The notes beneath the pieces are model-generated. The model was given only the letters and a program-made list of their open reading frames with translations, made no database searches and was not told the origin of the DNA. Of a stretch of DNA of 64,000 nt, positions 12,630-23,639 are shown piece by piece. Position 1 is the stretch's first letter, and every line of letters begins with the position of its first letter. This stretch comes from Vigna angularis. Lineage: Eukaryota > Streptophyta > Magnoliopsida > Fabales > Fabaceae. The translations under genes were made by a program, and so were the position numbers. The stretch is from positions 39,277,029 through 39,341,028 of the forward strand of contig NC_068972.1 in assembly GCF_016808095.1 (NCBI RefSeq), in the 5' to 3' direction.

Positions 12630-13605
12630 ATATAAGAAGTTTGGGCTCCATTGATTGCCATAGCAGAACACACAACTGGAAATCTGCTTGTTTCCACTGG
12701 TCAACTTTACATGGTTGTTATCTTGCTCAAGGTGATCATAATGACTTTGACCAAGAAACCACATCTCAACAGCAACCAACCAAGATAAGTAATTTTTTCC
12801 ATTTAACTTTTCTGACGTGATGAAGGGACTTCAAAAAAAAGAGATGGCACTTCCAAACACCATTTCAGATCAAGGGATAAAGAATCCGAAGGAGAAACCA
12901 CAAAACTCTAGGTGACTATCGAAAGGGTTCCTTTTGGAGGTTAACAGAACATTGTTCTTAAGGGCAGAGGAGAGAGGAGAGACTTGCGAAAGTTATGGAG
13001 GTGGCACGGTGGCGTTCTAGCAAGCAAACGGTGTGAGCAGCATGTGGCACACAAAGATACTATGCATGACGGCGCGTGGAGGAGAACTGGACTCCGACAC
13101 CGGTGGGGTTGGCTGTCGCGCGGAGAGGCGAACCAGATCTGGTGGTCACCTAACGAAACTGTGACGATGGCCAGCGACAGACGACAATGAACGATGGCAA
13201 ACAATGGCAAACGACGTCGAAATCGCAGAGAATAGCGGTTGATGATGACAAACTGCAATGGATAGCTCCTCACAGTGGCAAACCAATGTGAGACGGTGGC
13301 AGACAACAACAAACAGCGTCAACGATAAACGAAGTCGGATAGTTACGGACAACAACTAGGATAGAAGACTAGACAGAAACCAGAATAGGATCGACTCGCT
13401 CTGATACCAACTTGAGATTGAAACTATAAAATAATTCTAGAGGGCTTGAAAGATCCCTCTCACACATTCTATATATAGGAAGGTTCTGATACAAATGTAC
13501 ATGAAAGATTACGGGTCTGCCCCTAGACCCCTATGTGTAGACCTAGGTACTACTATATATACTAGACACATTATAATGATGATAAATAGGATAAATATTC
13601 TAACA
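12630..13605 (-). mobile_element. Truncated Copia retrotransposon: LTR, PBS, leader, gag start
   Basis: Read on the reverse strand: a short LTR (13605 down to 13413), then a primer-binding site TTGGTATCAGAGC complementary to initiator tRNA-Met, then a GC-rich leader (13400 to about 12850), then the start of gag (about 12830 to 12640). The gag frame includes KLNGKNYLSW and VEMWFLGQSHYDHLEQD, typical of the Copia gag (UBN2-like) family. The element stops abruptly near 12630: zinc knuckle, protease, integrase, RT and the second LTR are all missing. The leader has small shadow ORFs on both strands that I do not regard as genes. No TSD partner was found for AAGAG at 13606-13610. Confidence 0.7.
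13413..13605 (-). repeat. 193-bp Copia LTR
   Basis: On the reverse strand it begins TGTTAGAATATTT and ends CAATCTCA, so it has TG...CA ends, immediately followed by the tRNA-Met primer-binding site. A TATA-like TATATATAG is inside. The short length is typical of small Copia/TRIM LTRs. Confidence 0.75.
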
Positions 13606-14609
13606 AAGAGTTGAAACTCAACTTACGCGAACAAAGAAACTAATCGGTCCAAATTGAAGAGTTCGCCGCAAAGATTAATCATATTGTCTCTCAGTTCTTC
13701 AACCTACGAGCATAGAAAAGTCAAAAAAACTCTGAAAAAGTGATTTTTAAATAAATAATATGTTTTAAAATAATAAAACTTATTCATAATAAAATTACTT
13801 TTATAAAAATATTTTAATATTAAAATCTTCTCTTACTATTTTTAAACTAGTCTTACATATGAGATCTTTACAATGTGAATTTAATTTGTAAAAAATCTTA
13901 TATTGAGTCCATTTTCAAATTTTTATTTATAAACTTTTAAAATTTATTTGTAATCATGTATATAATTATTAAAACAATTATAATCATAACCGTATGTGTT
14001 AAACAAATAGGGAATAACGTTTTTTATAAAATAAATTATAAGTTATTTTTTAATAATTATAAACAAAAAGAAAAAACATATATTTAAATAATCATACATG
14101 TAAAAAGAAAAAAATAATGTTATTTATGTAAATATTTGACAAAATAGATATTGAGAAAAAACAATTGCTCCACCCGTGTACAATTTTAGTAAATTATTAT
14201 TTGGTATTAAAAGAGAAATATATTAGTATTTATTATACTAAATTGATTTATTATTATAAAAATATTATTAAATTATTAAAAATATTACAAAAATAGATAT
14301 AAGTAAATTTTATTTTTGTTGTAGATAATTTTTATTTATTTTATAAATATGTTATAAATAATTATTTTAATTTAAAAGATTCTTAAAAAGATAAAACTTT
14401 AGAAATTTGTAACACTAAAAAAAGTCCTATAAGTAAATATTCCAAGAAACACTAAAAATATCATCAAATAAAATATTTTTCATAATCCTGTTATACCATA
14501 TTAATTACTTCCTATAAATATTCATATAGGTTGCTATGGATTTACATTTGTTAGCCACTATTTCCAGTCTTATCTTTAAAAAATATATAAACTATTTTAT
14601 TAATACGAA
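13606..14609. other. AT-rich intergenic DNA
   Basis: AT-rich DNA, especially beyond 13740, with no ORF or element ends recognised. Confidence 0.5.
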
Positions 14610-14965
14610 GGGTTAAATATGTCTTTAGTTTCTAAATTATTGGCGCGTTTCTGGTTTTAATCCCTCTTTCAAAATAAGGTACAATTTGATCCTTATTTTT
14701 TTCGAAACTTTGGTTTTAGTTCTCGAAAACTAACGCAGTTAAGAATGTGTTGATGTGTCTAACGTCTCTGTCCACATGTCAGCAAAAAAGTAATTACACG
14801 TAGATAAAGACGTTAGACTCATGAACACATTTTTAAGGCGTTAGTTTCCGCTGACTAAAACCAAAATTTCAAACAAAAAATGAGAATCAAATTATACCTT
14901 ATTTTAAAAGAGAGATTAAAACTGAAAATAATCAATAATTTAAGGACTAAAAACATATTTAACCC
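14610..14965. mobile_element. MITE with long inverted repeats
   Basis: A 356-bp palindrome-like element. Its ends are GGGTTAAATATG and CATATTTAACCC, and pairing continues inward: AAGGTACAATTTGAT is mirrored near 14887-14902, and GGTTTTAGT and AACGCAGTTA have imperfect mirrors. Flanks TAATACGAA (14601-14609) and AAATATGAA (14966-14974) match at 7 of 9 positions, consistent with an aged 9-bp Mutator-type TSD. It is non-coding. It sits only about 150 bp upstream of the EMSY-LIKE 5' UTR and so may lie in that gene's promoter. Confidence 0.8.
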
Positions 14966-14999
14966 AAATATGAATAAACATTAACTATTTTTTCCTCGT

Positions 15000-15316
15000 T
15001 TAATTAACTGAACTATTTTTTTCCCTGTCATTGCTGTGGTTTCCTTCAACCAAACCAAAACCAAATCTGTTTTCTCTAGTCGTTTGCTTTTTGTGTCCAC
15101 TCGAATCGATTAGACTCTACTATATAACTCGTACGAGGAGCACATCCAACACCCTCTGACTCTGTCGTTTTCTCTCACTCAACTGAAAAACTAAAACCCA
15201 TTTTCTTCTCCAAAACCTTCCACTTTCTCCAACCCAAACGCGCTTGCGAGCATATCTACTTCGCTCTCTTACCCGTTTTTCTAATCTTCTCGCTCTGTCC
15301 AATTCCAACACTCCCG
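15000..15316 (+). promoter_or_regulatory. Promoter-proximal region and non-coding first exon of the EMSY-LIKE gene
   Basis: CT-rich leader-like sequence (about 15040-15316) ends at a good 5' splice site, CTCCCG|GTGAGCC at 15316/15317. This is the usual look of a plant 5' UTR exon followed by a leader intron. The transcription start is not visible precisely. Inferred from position relative to the coding exons, not from any transcript. Confidence 0.5.
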
Positions 15317-16567
15317 GTGAGCCTCATTGCCCTCTAGGGTTTTCTTTTTCTTATTACCTCAACCTGTCGAATATGTTGTCAGAAAAAAGAAATTGATTTT
15401 TAAAATTTGTTTAGCGATATTCGAAGGGGTTCATAGTTTTTTAATTGGCTGTTATTATTATGTTGAAAATGATTTGTTTCAGGGACTTTCCTGAAATTGG
15501 GCACTGTGACATTGATGTGCACAATGTTCAGCTAGGGTTTAAGTTTAACTCCTTATTTTTCCGGATTGGCACTTTCAGAATATCGAACGAAAAGTGACTG
15601 AGGCGAAAAGAATATTTTTTGATGTAGGGCGTGTGAATTTTTCTGTTTTGTTTATACAGTGTTAATGTCAATTTTGTATATAGATTTGTTATGATTTTAA
15701 TGCAAATGGATACCCTTCTGTTGGTATTGGGTATGTGCTTAGTAATTTGTAAACGTGTGAAGTTAGAGCACGATTGGTGGCCCATATTACTGTGGAAAAG
15801 GGTTACTGAGGTTAGGTTTTGATGGCGTTGGTGTATGGAGGCTGTTTAAGTTGGTAAGGGGACAGAACTTGAACTTGAATCCTGTGAGTAATCAGATAGG
15901 AATTATTTTCTTGGTATTTGTGCCTGTAGATGCAGCATCTATATTTGAAATGCATGGAATTGGAATTTGTTACCACATGTTATACGAGGGGAATTCTTAC
16001 TGGGATGTATTTTTTTTTTCTATTTTGTGTGTATATGACATGCAGTGGTTGATAAGTAGCGAAATTTGATGCTGTAGGTGTTTGAAGGAACCAGATATTA
16101 CAAAAAGGTTATGGTAGGGACCAAATATATGTTTCGTTTGAGTTCTTCAGGGTAGAAGAAGTTATATAATGAAACAGCAACCCTAATGCATGAAATCTCT
16201 AAAAATACTTTTCAGAACCTTGCACTTGGATCATATTTTTAACTTTTAATATCGAAATTGTTTCATTGTAAAGCAGGTGTTGTGTGTGCGCATTAAAATG
16301 TGAATGCATAGAAGCCTTGTCACATTTTCTGCCAGTGCTTCCCGTATGCTTGTATATTGAATTATATTTTTAGACATTATTCTTTGTCAAAGCATGTAAA
16401 TCCTGTGGGATCAATCATTTGAGTTGCTCCAATTGTTGAATAAACTTGAAAATGAAAAATGCAAGAGATTAAAAGGGGGAGGGAACTAACAATAATAGAT
16501 TGTGTTTATGCTCATTGATAATTGGAAAAGAACATTTAAAGAGTCAAGAGCCCTCTGTTTCTAGAAC

Positions 16568-16873
16568 AAAGAAATAATGTGTAACCAGCATTCCAATGCA
16601 TGAACCAATATCCTTAGCAAAATAAACATGAACTTTGAATACCTTAAAGAATAATTTAATCAATATCCATAAAGAAATAATGTTTGTAACCAGCATTCAC
16701 TTATAAAGAAACATCTCTTTCGATGTGTGAATTAATATCCTTAACAAAATAAACTTCAACTTTGAATCCTTAAAGAAATAATTTGCGTAACCAGCATTCA
16801 GTAATAAAGAAAATTCTCTTCCAATGCATGCGTCAATATCCTTAACAACATAAACTTGACCTTTGAATCTCTG
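16568..16873 (+). repeat. Three tandem copies of a unit of about 102 bp
   Basis: Imperfect copies begin at 16568, 16671 and 16772, each starting AAAGAAATAAT and containing GTAACCAGCATTC, AATATCCTTA and AACTTTGAAT. The array sits directly upstream of the first recognisable coding exon of the EMSY-LIKE gene, within its leader intron. Confidence 0.85.
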
Positions 16874-16921
16874 GAACGTGTCATTCTTGTTTCTTATATT
16901 AAGCTCCTTTTGTATTAAACA

Positions 16922-19900
16922 ATGTTAGGTACTGATGATGATCTTTCTTCCTCAGATCAAAATAGAGTTGTGAGATCTAGCAGTGTTACTGGGAATGAAA
17001 AATCTTCTGTAGGTTCTGTTACACACTTTAATTTGCACTTTGACATGGAGGCTCAAATTCATCAACTTGAACAAGAAGCTTACTCTGCTGTCTTGCGTGC
17101 TTTCAAAGCTCAGTCTGATGCTCTTACATGGGTATATACCATCGGTTCCCTCCATGTATTTATTGTTATCTTATTTTTGTATTTTGCTGTGTTAAATATT
17201 CATCTCCTGTATTTTATTTTATGTATTTATCAGGAGAAGGAAGGTTTGATAACTGAGCTTAGAAAAGAGTTGAGGGTTTCGGATGATGAACACAGAGAGC
17301 TTCTTACCAGGGTTAACTCTGATGAAATAATACACCGCATTAGGTTTGGAGATTATTTGAATAGTTGCAATAGTTTAAAAAAACATTATTTTTGGCCATT
17401 TTTCTGCTACTTCTATAATGTTATGTGATTGAAATTCAACCAGGGAGTGGAGACAAACTGGTTGTTACCAACCTGCAAGACGTAGCACATCTCAGCCTGT
17501 TCATGACATTTTACCTAGTCCAACTGTTTCAGTGTCCCGAAAAAAGCAGAAGACATCCCATTCGGTACCACCTTCTATTTTGTAATATATGATGTGATGT
17601 GGGCTCTAAGAGCAAAATTTTTTGTGTTCATATTCAGTGTCTGCATTTTTAAGTGGTGCTTTAGGATCCAGATATAAAATCCATAATTGCACTGCACTTA
17701 AATTCTTTGCTTGAGATGTACATAAAAGATATATTAATGTTCCTTTGGTTTTAATTTTCCACCATTATTGGCACCAGGGTCAGTCCTTGCCTGCTTTATC
17801 TTCAGTGAAGTCTGTGCAGTATACTTCTGCGGGACCAACTGGAGGTAGGCATTTTTCAAATCGCAACGCTAGTGCTCTTGCATCCAATCCACCCGCCGAA
17901 GCAGCAGCATTTGATCCATTGATTGGGAAGAAAGTTTGGACTAGGTGGCCTGAAGATAACCACTTTTATGAGGCTGTTGTAACTGATTACAACCCTGCTG
18001 ATGTATGTTTAGATCTTAAAATAGTTCTGAAAATTCTTGATTACTGCATTTATATTTTACCTGGTGAACACATTTGAATCGTCACTGGACTGATTGTCAT
18101 TTGAATTTGATGTTTAGGTCCTTTAGGGTGACCTATGTAGTTGAGTTTTTTTGCCCACATGTAAGATGCCTTTGGTTTTGTTTCCCCATGCACAGAGAAT
18201 GACCAGTATGCAAACATTTTATATTTATTTCATTTGGGATAAATGTGTCTCTCTTTATTGTTTCTAAACTCTTGTAGGATAATAATGAAGTATTCACCTT
18301 TTAATCCAGATGGAAATAAAAAAGCTGAAGTGTGATTAGAACCCAATCCTGAAAGTGCATGGCAGCATGAGAGGCTTTTTTTTTAATAACTTTTCAGTAA
18401 TTTTTTATCCTAGCTTTTCGATTGTTTCTTTCTCGCAGGGTCGGCATGCTTTGGTTTATGATATTAATAAAGTACATGAGACTTGGGAATGGGTTGATCT
18501 CAAAGAGGTATATATTTCGTATGTTGTGCTGCATATATAACAGCAGTAATTAATTAGGTTTTTAAATTTTATTTAAGGTAGTGATTTTGATAGGCCAGTT
18601 AATAGTTATTTAAGGTAGGGTAGTTAGTCAAAGAAATACCAAGGATTATGTTAGAAAGTAGGGAAATGGGCCCATTAAGGGTGTGGGTTTATGTTAGCAA
18701 ACATGTAGCTGTATATAAATAGAAAGAGGGCTGAGAAGTATTTGTCTTGTCATTTAACACCCTCTTTGAGTGATAATTTTTGCTGTATGTGCATACACCC
18801 TCATACATTGTGAACGTGTAAGCTGTTTGTGCAAAATCATGTTTCTTGTAATGCTACAGATCCTGGACTGTTTCTACCCACCCTGAAAGAGATTATGTTG
18901 CAATAACCAAATACATAGAAGTTGGGTTAAATGATCTTTCATAATTTACTTACAAATATAAATATACCATGTCAATTACAGATCTCACCGGAGGATATAA
19001 GATGGGAAGGTGAAGATCCAGGCATAATCCATAGAGGTGGACATAGTGGGCACGGTCGTGGGGTTAAGAGATTCTTTGGCCATGGTGGTGATTCTTTAGG
19101 TGCAGGAAGAGGGAGAGGTCATCCTAGGCTTCATACCAGACAAGAATTTCACCCACCTCAAAATGGTATTGGGAAGAGAGTTTTGGATGACATTGAATTG
19201 CTGAACACAGATTCTCTAGTTAAGGAGGTAGTATGATATGCCTAAGCAACCTCTTTAAATCCAAAAGAATAAACAGTGAAGGTTTTTTATTTTTGAAACA
19301 TAATGTTATAACAGGTGGAAAGGATTGTTGCTACAAGTGCTCCAGATTCAATGGAACTTGAGAAGGCAAAGCAAATGCTGAAAGTAAGTCAACCTTCCAT
19401 CATCATGCTTTTCTCATCTTGAATCCTTTATACCCACTGTTGTTGTTCACAGTTGCTTGAATTGTTGTATAGGAGCACGAGCAAGCACTTGTTGACGCTA
19501 TTGCAAGGATTGCAGATGCATCTGATGGTGAAAGTGGTAATAATTAGCCGTCTACATAATCATGCTGCTTACTGCTGTATATTGAAACCCCTTATGTTTT
19601 TTTCTTTTTTTGTTCAGGTCAGACAAATAAGCCTTTTGTAATTTAATAAAATCAACATTTTTATTATACCATCTGGGGCAAAACATGTGCTTTTCTTCAT
19701 TTTGGATCAGAACAGAATGAAGGGTCCTCTTATTTTATAGCTAATGTTTGGTTTACGCATATTGAGAAAATTGCCTTTTTTTTTGTGCTCGTTAAGAGGA
19801 CCTTTGAAAAAAAAAGGCAAACAAGACAAGTTCTGTGTGCTTATTTAATAAATTTGTTTTAACATTGTCTTTCAATGAGGATTGTTTGCACAATTGGTGA

Positions 19901-20041
19901 TCACGGTCACCATAATGTTTTAAGGATTAAGCAGAAATGTATATCACAATCACAAATTATTGTGTAACTTTTCGCTGTGCCTTGCTTACAGATGAAGAAC
20001 AGCCGTTTTTGCAGCATGGACAATTAATAGAAAGGGGATAA
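16922..20041 (+). CDS. EML: EMSY-LIKE protein (ENT and Agenet/Tudor-like domains)
   Basis: Nine coding exons, all GT-AG and in phase: 16922-17131, 17234-17343, 17444-17564, 17778-18002, 18439-18507, 18982-19227, 19315-19383, 19473-19536, 19992-20041 (387 aa). Residues about 41-115 form the ENT domain ([20 protein letters not shown]...), a helical dimerisation module. Residues about 190-265 form an Agenet/Tudor-like chromatin-reader domain ([27 protein letters not shown] begins it, in part). A Gly/His/Arg-rich stretch and a C-terminal coiled-coil-like segment follow. Plant EML proteins are nuclear and are linked to immune gene control with EDM2, seed development and flowering. Orthologues usually carry a few residues before the GTDDDL motif. 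I could not find that first coding exon, so the ATG at 16922 (MLGTDDDL) is provisional; an acceptor TTAG|GTACTG overlaps it. Which paralogue this is cannot be decided here. Confidence 0.9.
18588..18880 (+). repeat. Possible LTR remnant inside an EMSY-LIKE intron
   Basis: The stretch contains GCCAGTTAATAGTTATTTAAGG, a GTTAGTTA-like block, and TGTATATAAATAGAAAGAGGGC at about 18711-18732. This is the composition of short legume LTR promoters (TATA box followed by AG-rich leader). No clear TG...CA ends or TSD were found, so the call is tentative. Confidence 0.25.
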
Positions 20042-21193
20042 GAGCACAGGAAATACTGCATGTTGGAGGTAATCTGTTGCACAGAAAACGTTATATCTTT
20101 AAGCTCTGATGATCTCGTGAACTGTAATATTGGAGAGATGAATGGGTGGACAGCTTATGCATGCACTTGTAGGATCCAGCAGCAGCAAATGGCCAATACG
20201 ATTTTCTTCTTACTGATGCATTTTCTGTCTTTCATTTATTACTCTTCCTGACTGTTGCCACATGTACGAGTTTTGTACTCAATGACGATTTTGAATACAG
20301 GGAGCCCCTCATTTTATCAATTCTTCAGTCTGCATGCAACTGTAAAATACTATAAGTAAAATATTATAAATTAATCTGTCATGAATTTCTTTATGCTTTC
20401 TCTTTAACAGATAATATCAATGTCTTCAATGCAGTTCCTGTAACGTAACAATGAAACCATAAAGAAAATAAATAGTAGACAAATTGCCTTTTTGCAGCAA
20501 AAAACATCAAAGGTGGAAGGGTAATCCTAAACGCATCTAATAATTCAGGACCTGATCAGCTACGGCCTGTGGTCAAAGTTTATGCGGCTCAACCCATCAG
20601 ATGCAAATTAAAAGAAACATGACATGGGAATGAAAATTTACATAATAACAATTCAAATATATATCAATTTACAGTAACATGGACACTATGACTTCAAATT
20701 AGCAATTCTACTAACCTGAGGAAGACCTTGTAATCCACCAGGAATCATTAGATTCCATCAATTTCCAGAACGATGTTGTCATAAAATAAAAAACTAACCC
20801 CCATACCATTGTTAATACTGCAATTAAGATCCTTCAATTTATACAACAAGATGTAAATACTTCTAACGGTATATACTTTTCTAATCGTTTCATCCTATTT
20901 ATGAAATAACATGATAATGTAAGAAAACTATGGCCATTGAAACACAAAAATCGGTCCTACTCATGCATAAAGCAATGAATCCTCCCACACCACAACGACA
21001 ACATCCCTAATTTCGATGTACTGATCAAATTTCGTTTGCTCCATAAGCGCCTAAGAATTCTCACAGAAAAGCATTACCTGAATAGTTTGATCCAACATTC
21101 ATGATAAAGCAAGAGAGCAAATTAGTAATCGATCGACTACCTCGCCATTGCTACAGGAAGAAGTTATCAGACAGATATGATGGATTGGAATCA
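20042..21193. other. Convergent 3' flanks of the EMSY-LIKE gene and the 60-aa gene
   Basis: The forward gene's 3' UTR probably runs to about 20350-20450. The reverse gene's 3' UTR probably covers much of 20500-21193. Neither poly(A) site can be fixed. A 63-codon forward ORF at 20060-20251 lies in the 3' UTR and shows no domain. Confidence 0.45.
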
Positions 21194-22249
21194 CTAGAAG
21201 TCTGATCGGTCGAAAGATACAAAAGGTAGACGCTTCAAACTCGTAGCAGCCGCTAAAATTACCGTGCTCAATCTATCAAGTTGATTCAGAACCTGAAAAG
21301 ATATTATTATACGTTAAATTTACATGTAATGTCATGTGCTTCAAATGCTATTCTTTGCATAAAATTAGATTTTCACCTTACTAACCCAAATAATAAGGAC
21401 ACGGAATCAACTTGATACAAGTTATCAATCTCACCATATTTTTTTCATTGTTTCTTCAGTATAATCCAAATCGAATTAGATGGAACCCATTTTTTCGAAT
21501 GTTACTTGGACTAAACCAAGCTTATTGTCACTTGAACCATGAAATGATTGGAGAACAAAAAAATTGACGAAATTTGACAGTCACTTTTTCAGTGAAGTCT
21601 TCCTTTTCAATACATTTTTTTTTTCATTCAAAAAAATTGAAGCCAATAAGTTGTTTAAAAATATCTAAATTCAGTTTTTATTAGCATCAATAAAATGCTT
21701 CTGAAAATCCCTTCAAGTCATGAACATGTGGATGTTATACCAAACCAAAAACCACTGAAAAGAAACATAACAAATCTCAAAAAATGAAATCCTTCAGCTT
21801 CAACTTACGAATCAGTGCACTGTAAGAACGAATCAGAACACGAATAACTGAAATCATCATAACCAGTGGCGGAGGTTCTTGGTGTGTGAGAGGCTTGCCT
21901 CCCAATTTTTTTACACATATATAAATTAATATACATAAATAAAATATATAAAAATTAATATATAAATAAAAATATTCTTTTAAATTTAGTATAATTTATA
22001 TATTTGCAACTCTAAAAACATTTTCACCATTAAAAAAATTTTACCACCTTAAAATATTTTCTAAATATCAGCTCGTAACCATCATCAAAGTCCACGACAT
22101 TCAACTATAATCCAAACGAAGCGAAAAACAGAACAACCCAGGCCATGAAGATGATTTGAATGTACCTGAAGAAATTGAACAGTTTCAAGAGATCTGTGTC
22201 CTCGGAAATAGTCTCGAAACGACATTGATCCGATGCGCTTTACGTTCAT
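21194..22249 (-). CDS. Candidate two-exon gene for a 60-aa protein
   Basis: Exon 1 (22249 down to 22166, 28 codons) starts at an ATG after a GC-richer leader and ends at a 5' splice site CAG|GTACAT. Exon 2 (21292 down to 21194) begins after TTTTCAG and encodes 32 residues and a TAG. Both exons are in phase 0, so splicing gives one continuous frame. The product begins MNVKRIGSMSFRDYFRGHRS, is basic, and has a mildly hydrophobic middle (LSTVILAAATSL) but no clear signal peptide. I do not recognise the family. The 873-bp intron contains a GCAGGTT-type repeat fragment near 21870-22080. A GC-rich leader, correct splice sites and phase conservation support a real gene. No homology was checked. Confidence 0.5.
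21866..22080. repeat. Possible transposon end within the intron
   Basis: The sequence CAGTGGCGGAGGTTCTTGG is like the starts of repetitive legume elements (many begin CAGTGGCGGA), and is followed by AT-rich DNA. No matching end or TSD was found. Confidence 0.25.
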
Positions 22250-22439
22250 TTCCTTCGAACTTCAAAGACCCTTCGCTGAAGCGATTCAGGTAGGTTGATG
22301 GTATGGATTACGTCGTGCCAAAACGGTGTCGTTCTGCGCAACGTGTTGTGAGGTTGAAGGAAATGCCGAAACAGCGCGCATTCGCGTGGGTCCCACACAC
22401 AGAGTCACCGTTTGCGACGTAATTTGGAACGTGGGACAA

Positions 22440-23639
22440 ACCACGCTATTATTAAGGATTCTTGAAAATTTTAAAATATATATAAATTAAAATTAGTTTA
22501 CATAAAATTAAAAAAATAAAATTTTAAAAATTATTTAAGAGTTTTATGAATTAATATACATATAAAAAATAAAATAAAAAATTAAATGTAATAATGTCAA
22601 TGTTCCATATTCTACTTACCTACATAATTATCCTACCCTTTTATTAAATAATAATTAATGTATTCCTTTAGGTTTAAGTTTGGTCACCTATTAAGAATAA
22701 TTAGGGATTTTAAAAAGATTAGATTGCCGGTCTCCAAGCTATCTTTTAACTCGCATTTCAGGTAAAATAAAAAAAGGAAAGTAATTAATTTATTCTTTTG
22801 AATTGTAATAATTAATTAAATTAGTACCTAAAATTAATAAATTGATAAAATAATCTTTAAAACTGCCCTTTAGTTAGTTGCTTGCAATTGTAAGGAAAAT
22901 GTAACTCATATTGGAAATAAGTATAATGATACAATTATCTCTAAAATTGTAAATAATTAATCAATTTAATCTTTTATTAAATTTTTGTTTTAAAATAAAA
23001 ATAATAATTATAATGTCTGTCCATAGTAATGTTTGAATTTGGAAGATAATAAGAGGAAAAGTCCCTCGATGAATTTAAAGAGATGAAAGGAAATTGTGTT
23101 GTTATTTGAATTAAAGAATTTGAAGAGATGGACGAAGGAATATGAAAACAAAAATTATGAAAATTGTGTAAGATGTGATAAGTATGCTAAATTAAATAAA
23201 AAAAATTAATAGATAAAATTAGATAATTGTCATTCATTTTTAAAAATAAATATGATATGAAGTTAAATATAAATAATAAAAATTATATTAAAAATAAAAT
23301 TAAAATTGTTATTTAAAATTATAAAAATATTATTACTATAATTATAATTATTATTAATAATATATAATAAAAAAATCTAATTATTTATGTATATATAATA
23401 TAATAATAGAATAGAATCATTTTTATAAATTAAAAATTATTATTATTATTGTAAATATTATTATTTTTATTATTAATAATGTAAAAGTGACAATGGTTTA
23501 AAAATAGTAAAGCTTAAATATTTTAATATTAACTTGTTTTAATATAAATAGTTTGGTTACGAACGAAATTTGTAATTTTAGAACAAATTATTTCTCTAGA
23601 AATCATTTTTCTAAAATTATGTGACTTTCAGAAGTTATT
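22440..23639. other. AT-rich intergenic DNA
   Basis: Follows the GC-rich 5' region of the 60-aa gene. No ORF or element ends were recognised, apart from the AT-rich direct repeat copy at 23356-23486. Confidence 0.5.
23356..23486 (+). repeat. AT-rich direct repeat, left copy
   Basis: Begins AATAATATATAATAAAAAA and runs through a TATATATAATA block and ATTATTATTATTGTAAATAT to ATTATTAATAATGTAAAA. The same order of blocks recurs at 25832-25980, so the two copies flank the Gypsy LTR in direct orientation. Low complexity limits certainty. Confidence 0.5.

Noticed and set aside
12941..13355. Overlapping ORFs on both strands (reverse 123 and 69 codons, forward 68 codons)
   Set aside because: They fall in the Copia leader between the PBS and gag and arise from its higher GC content.
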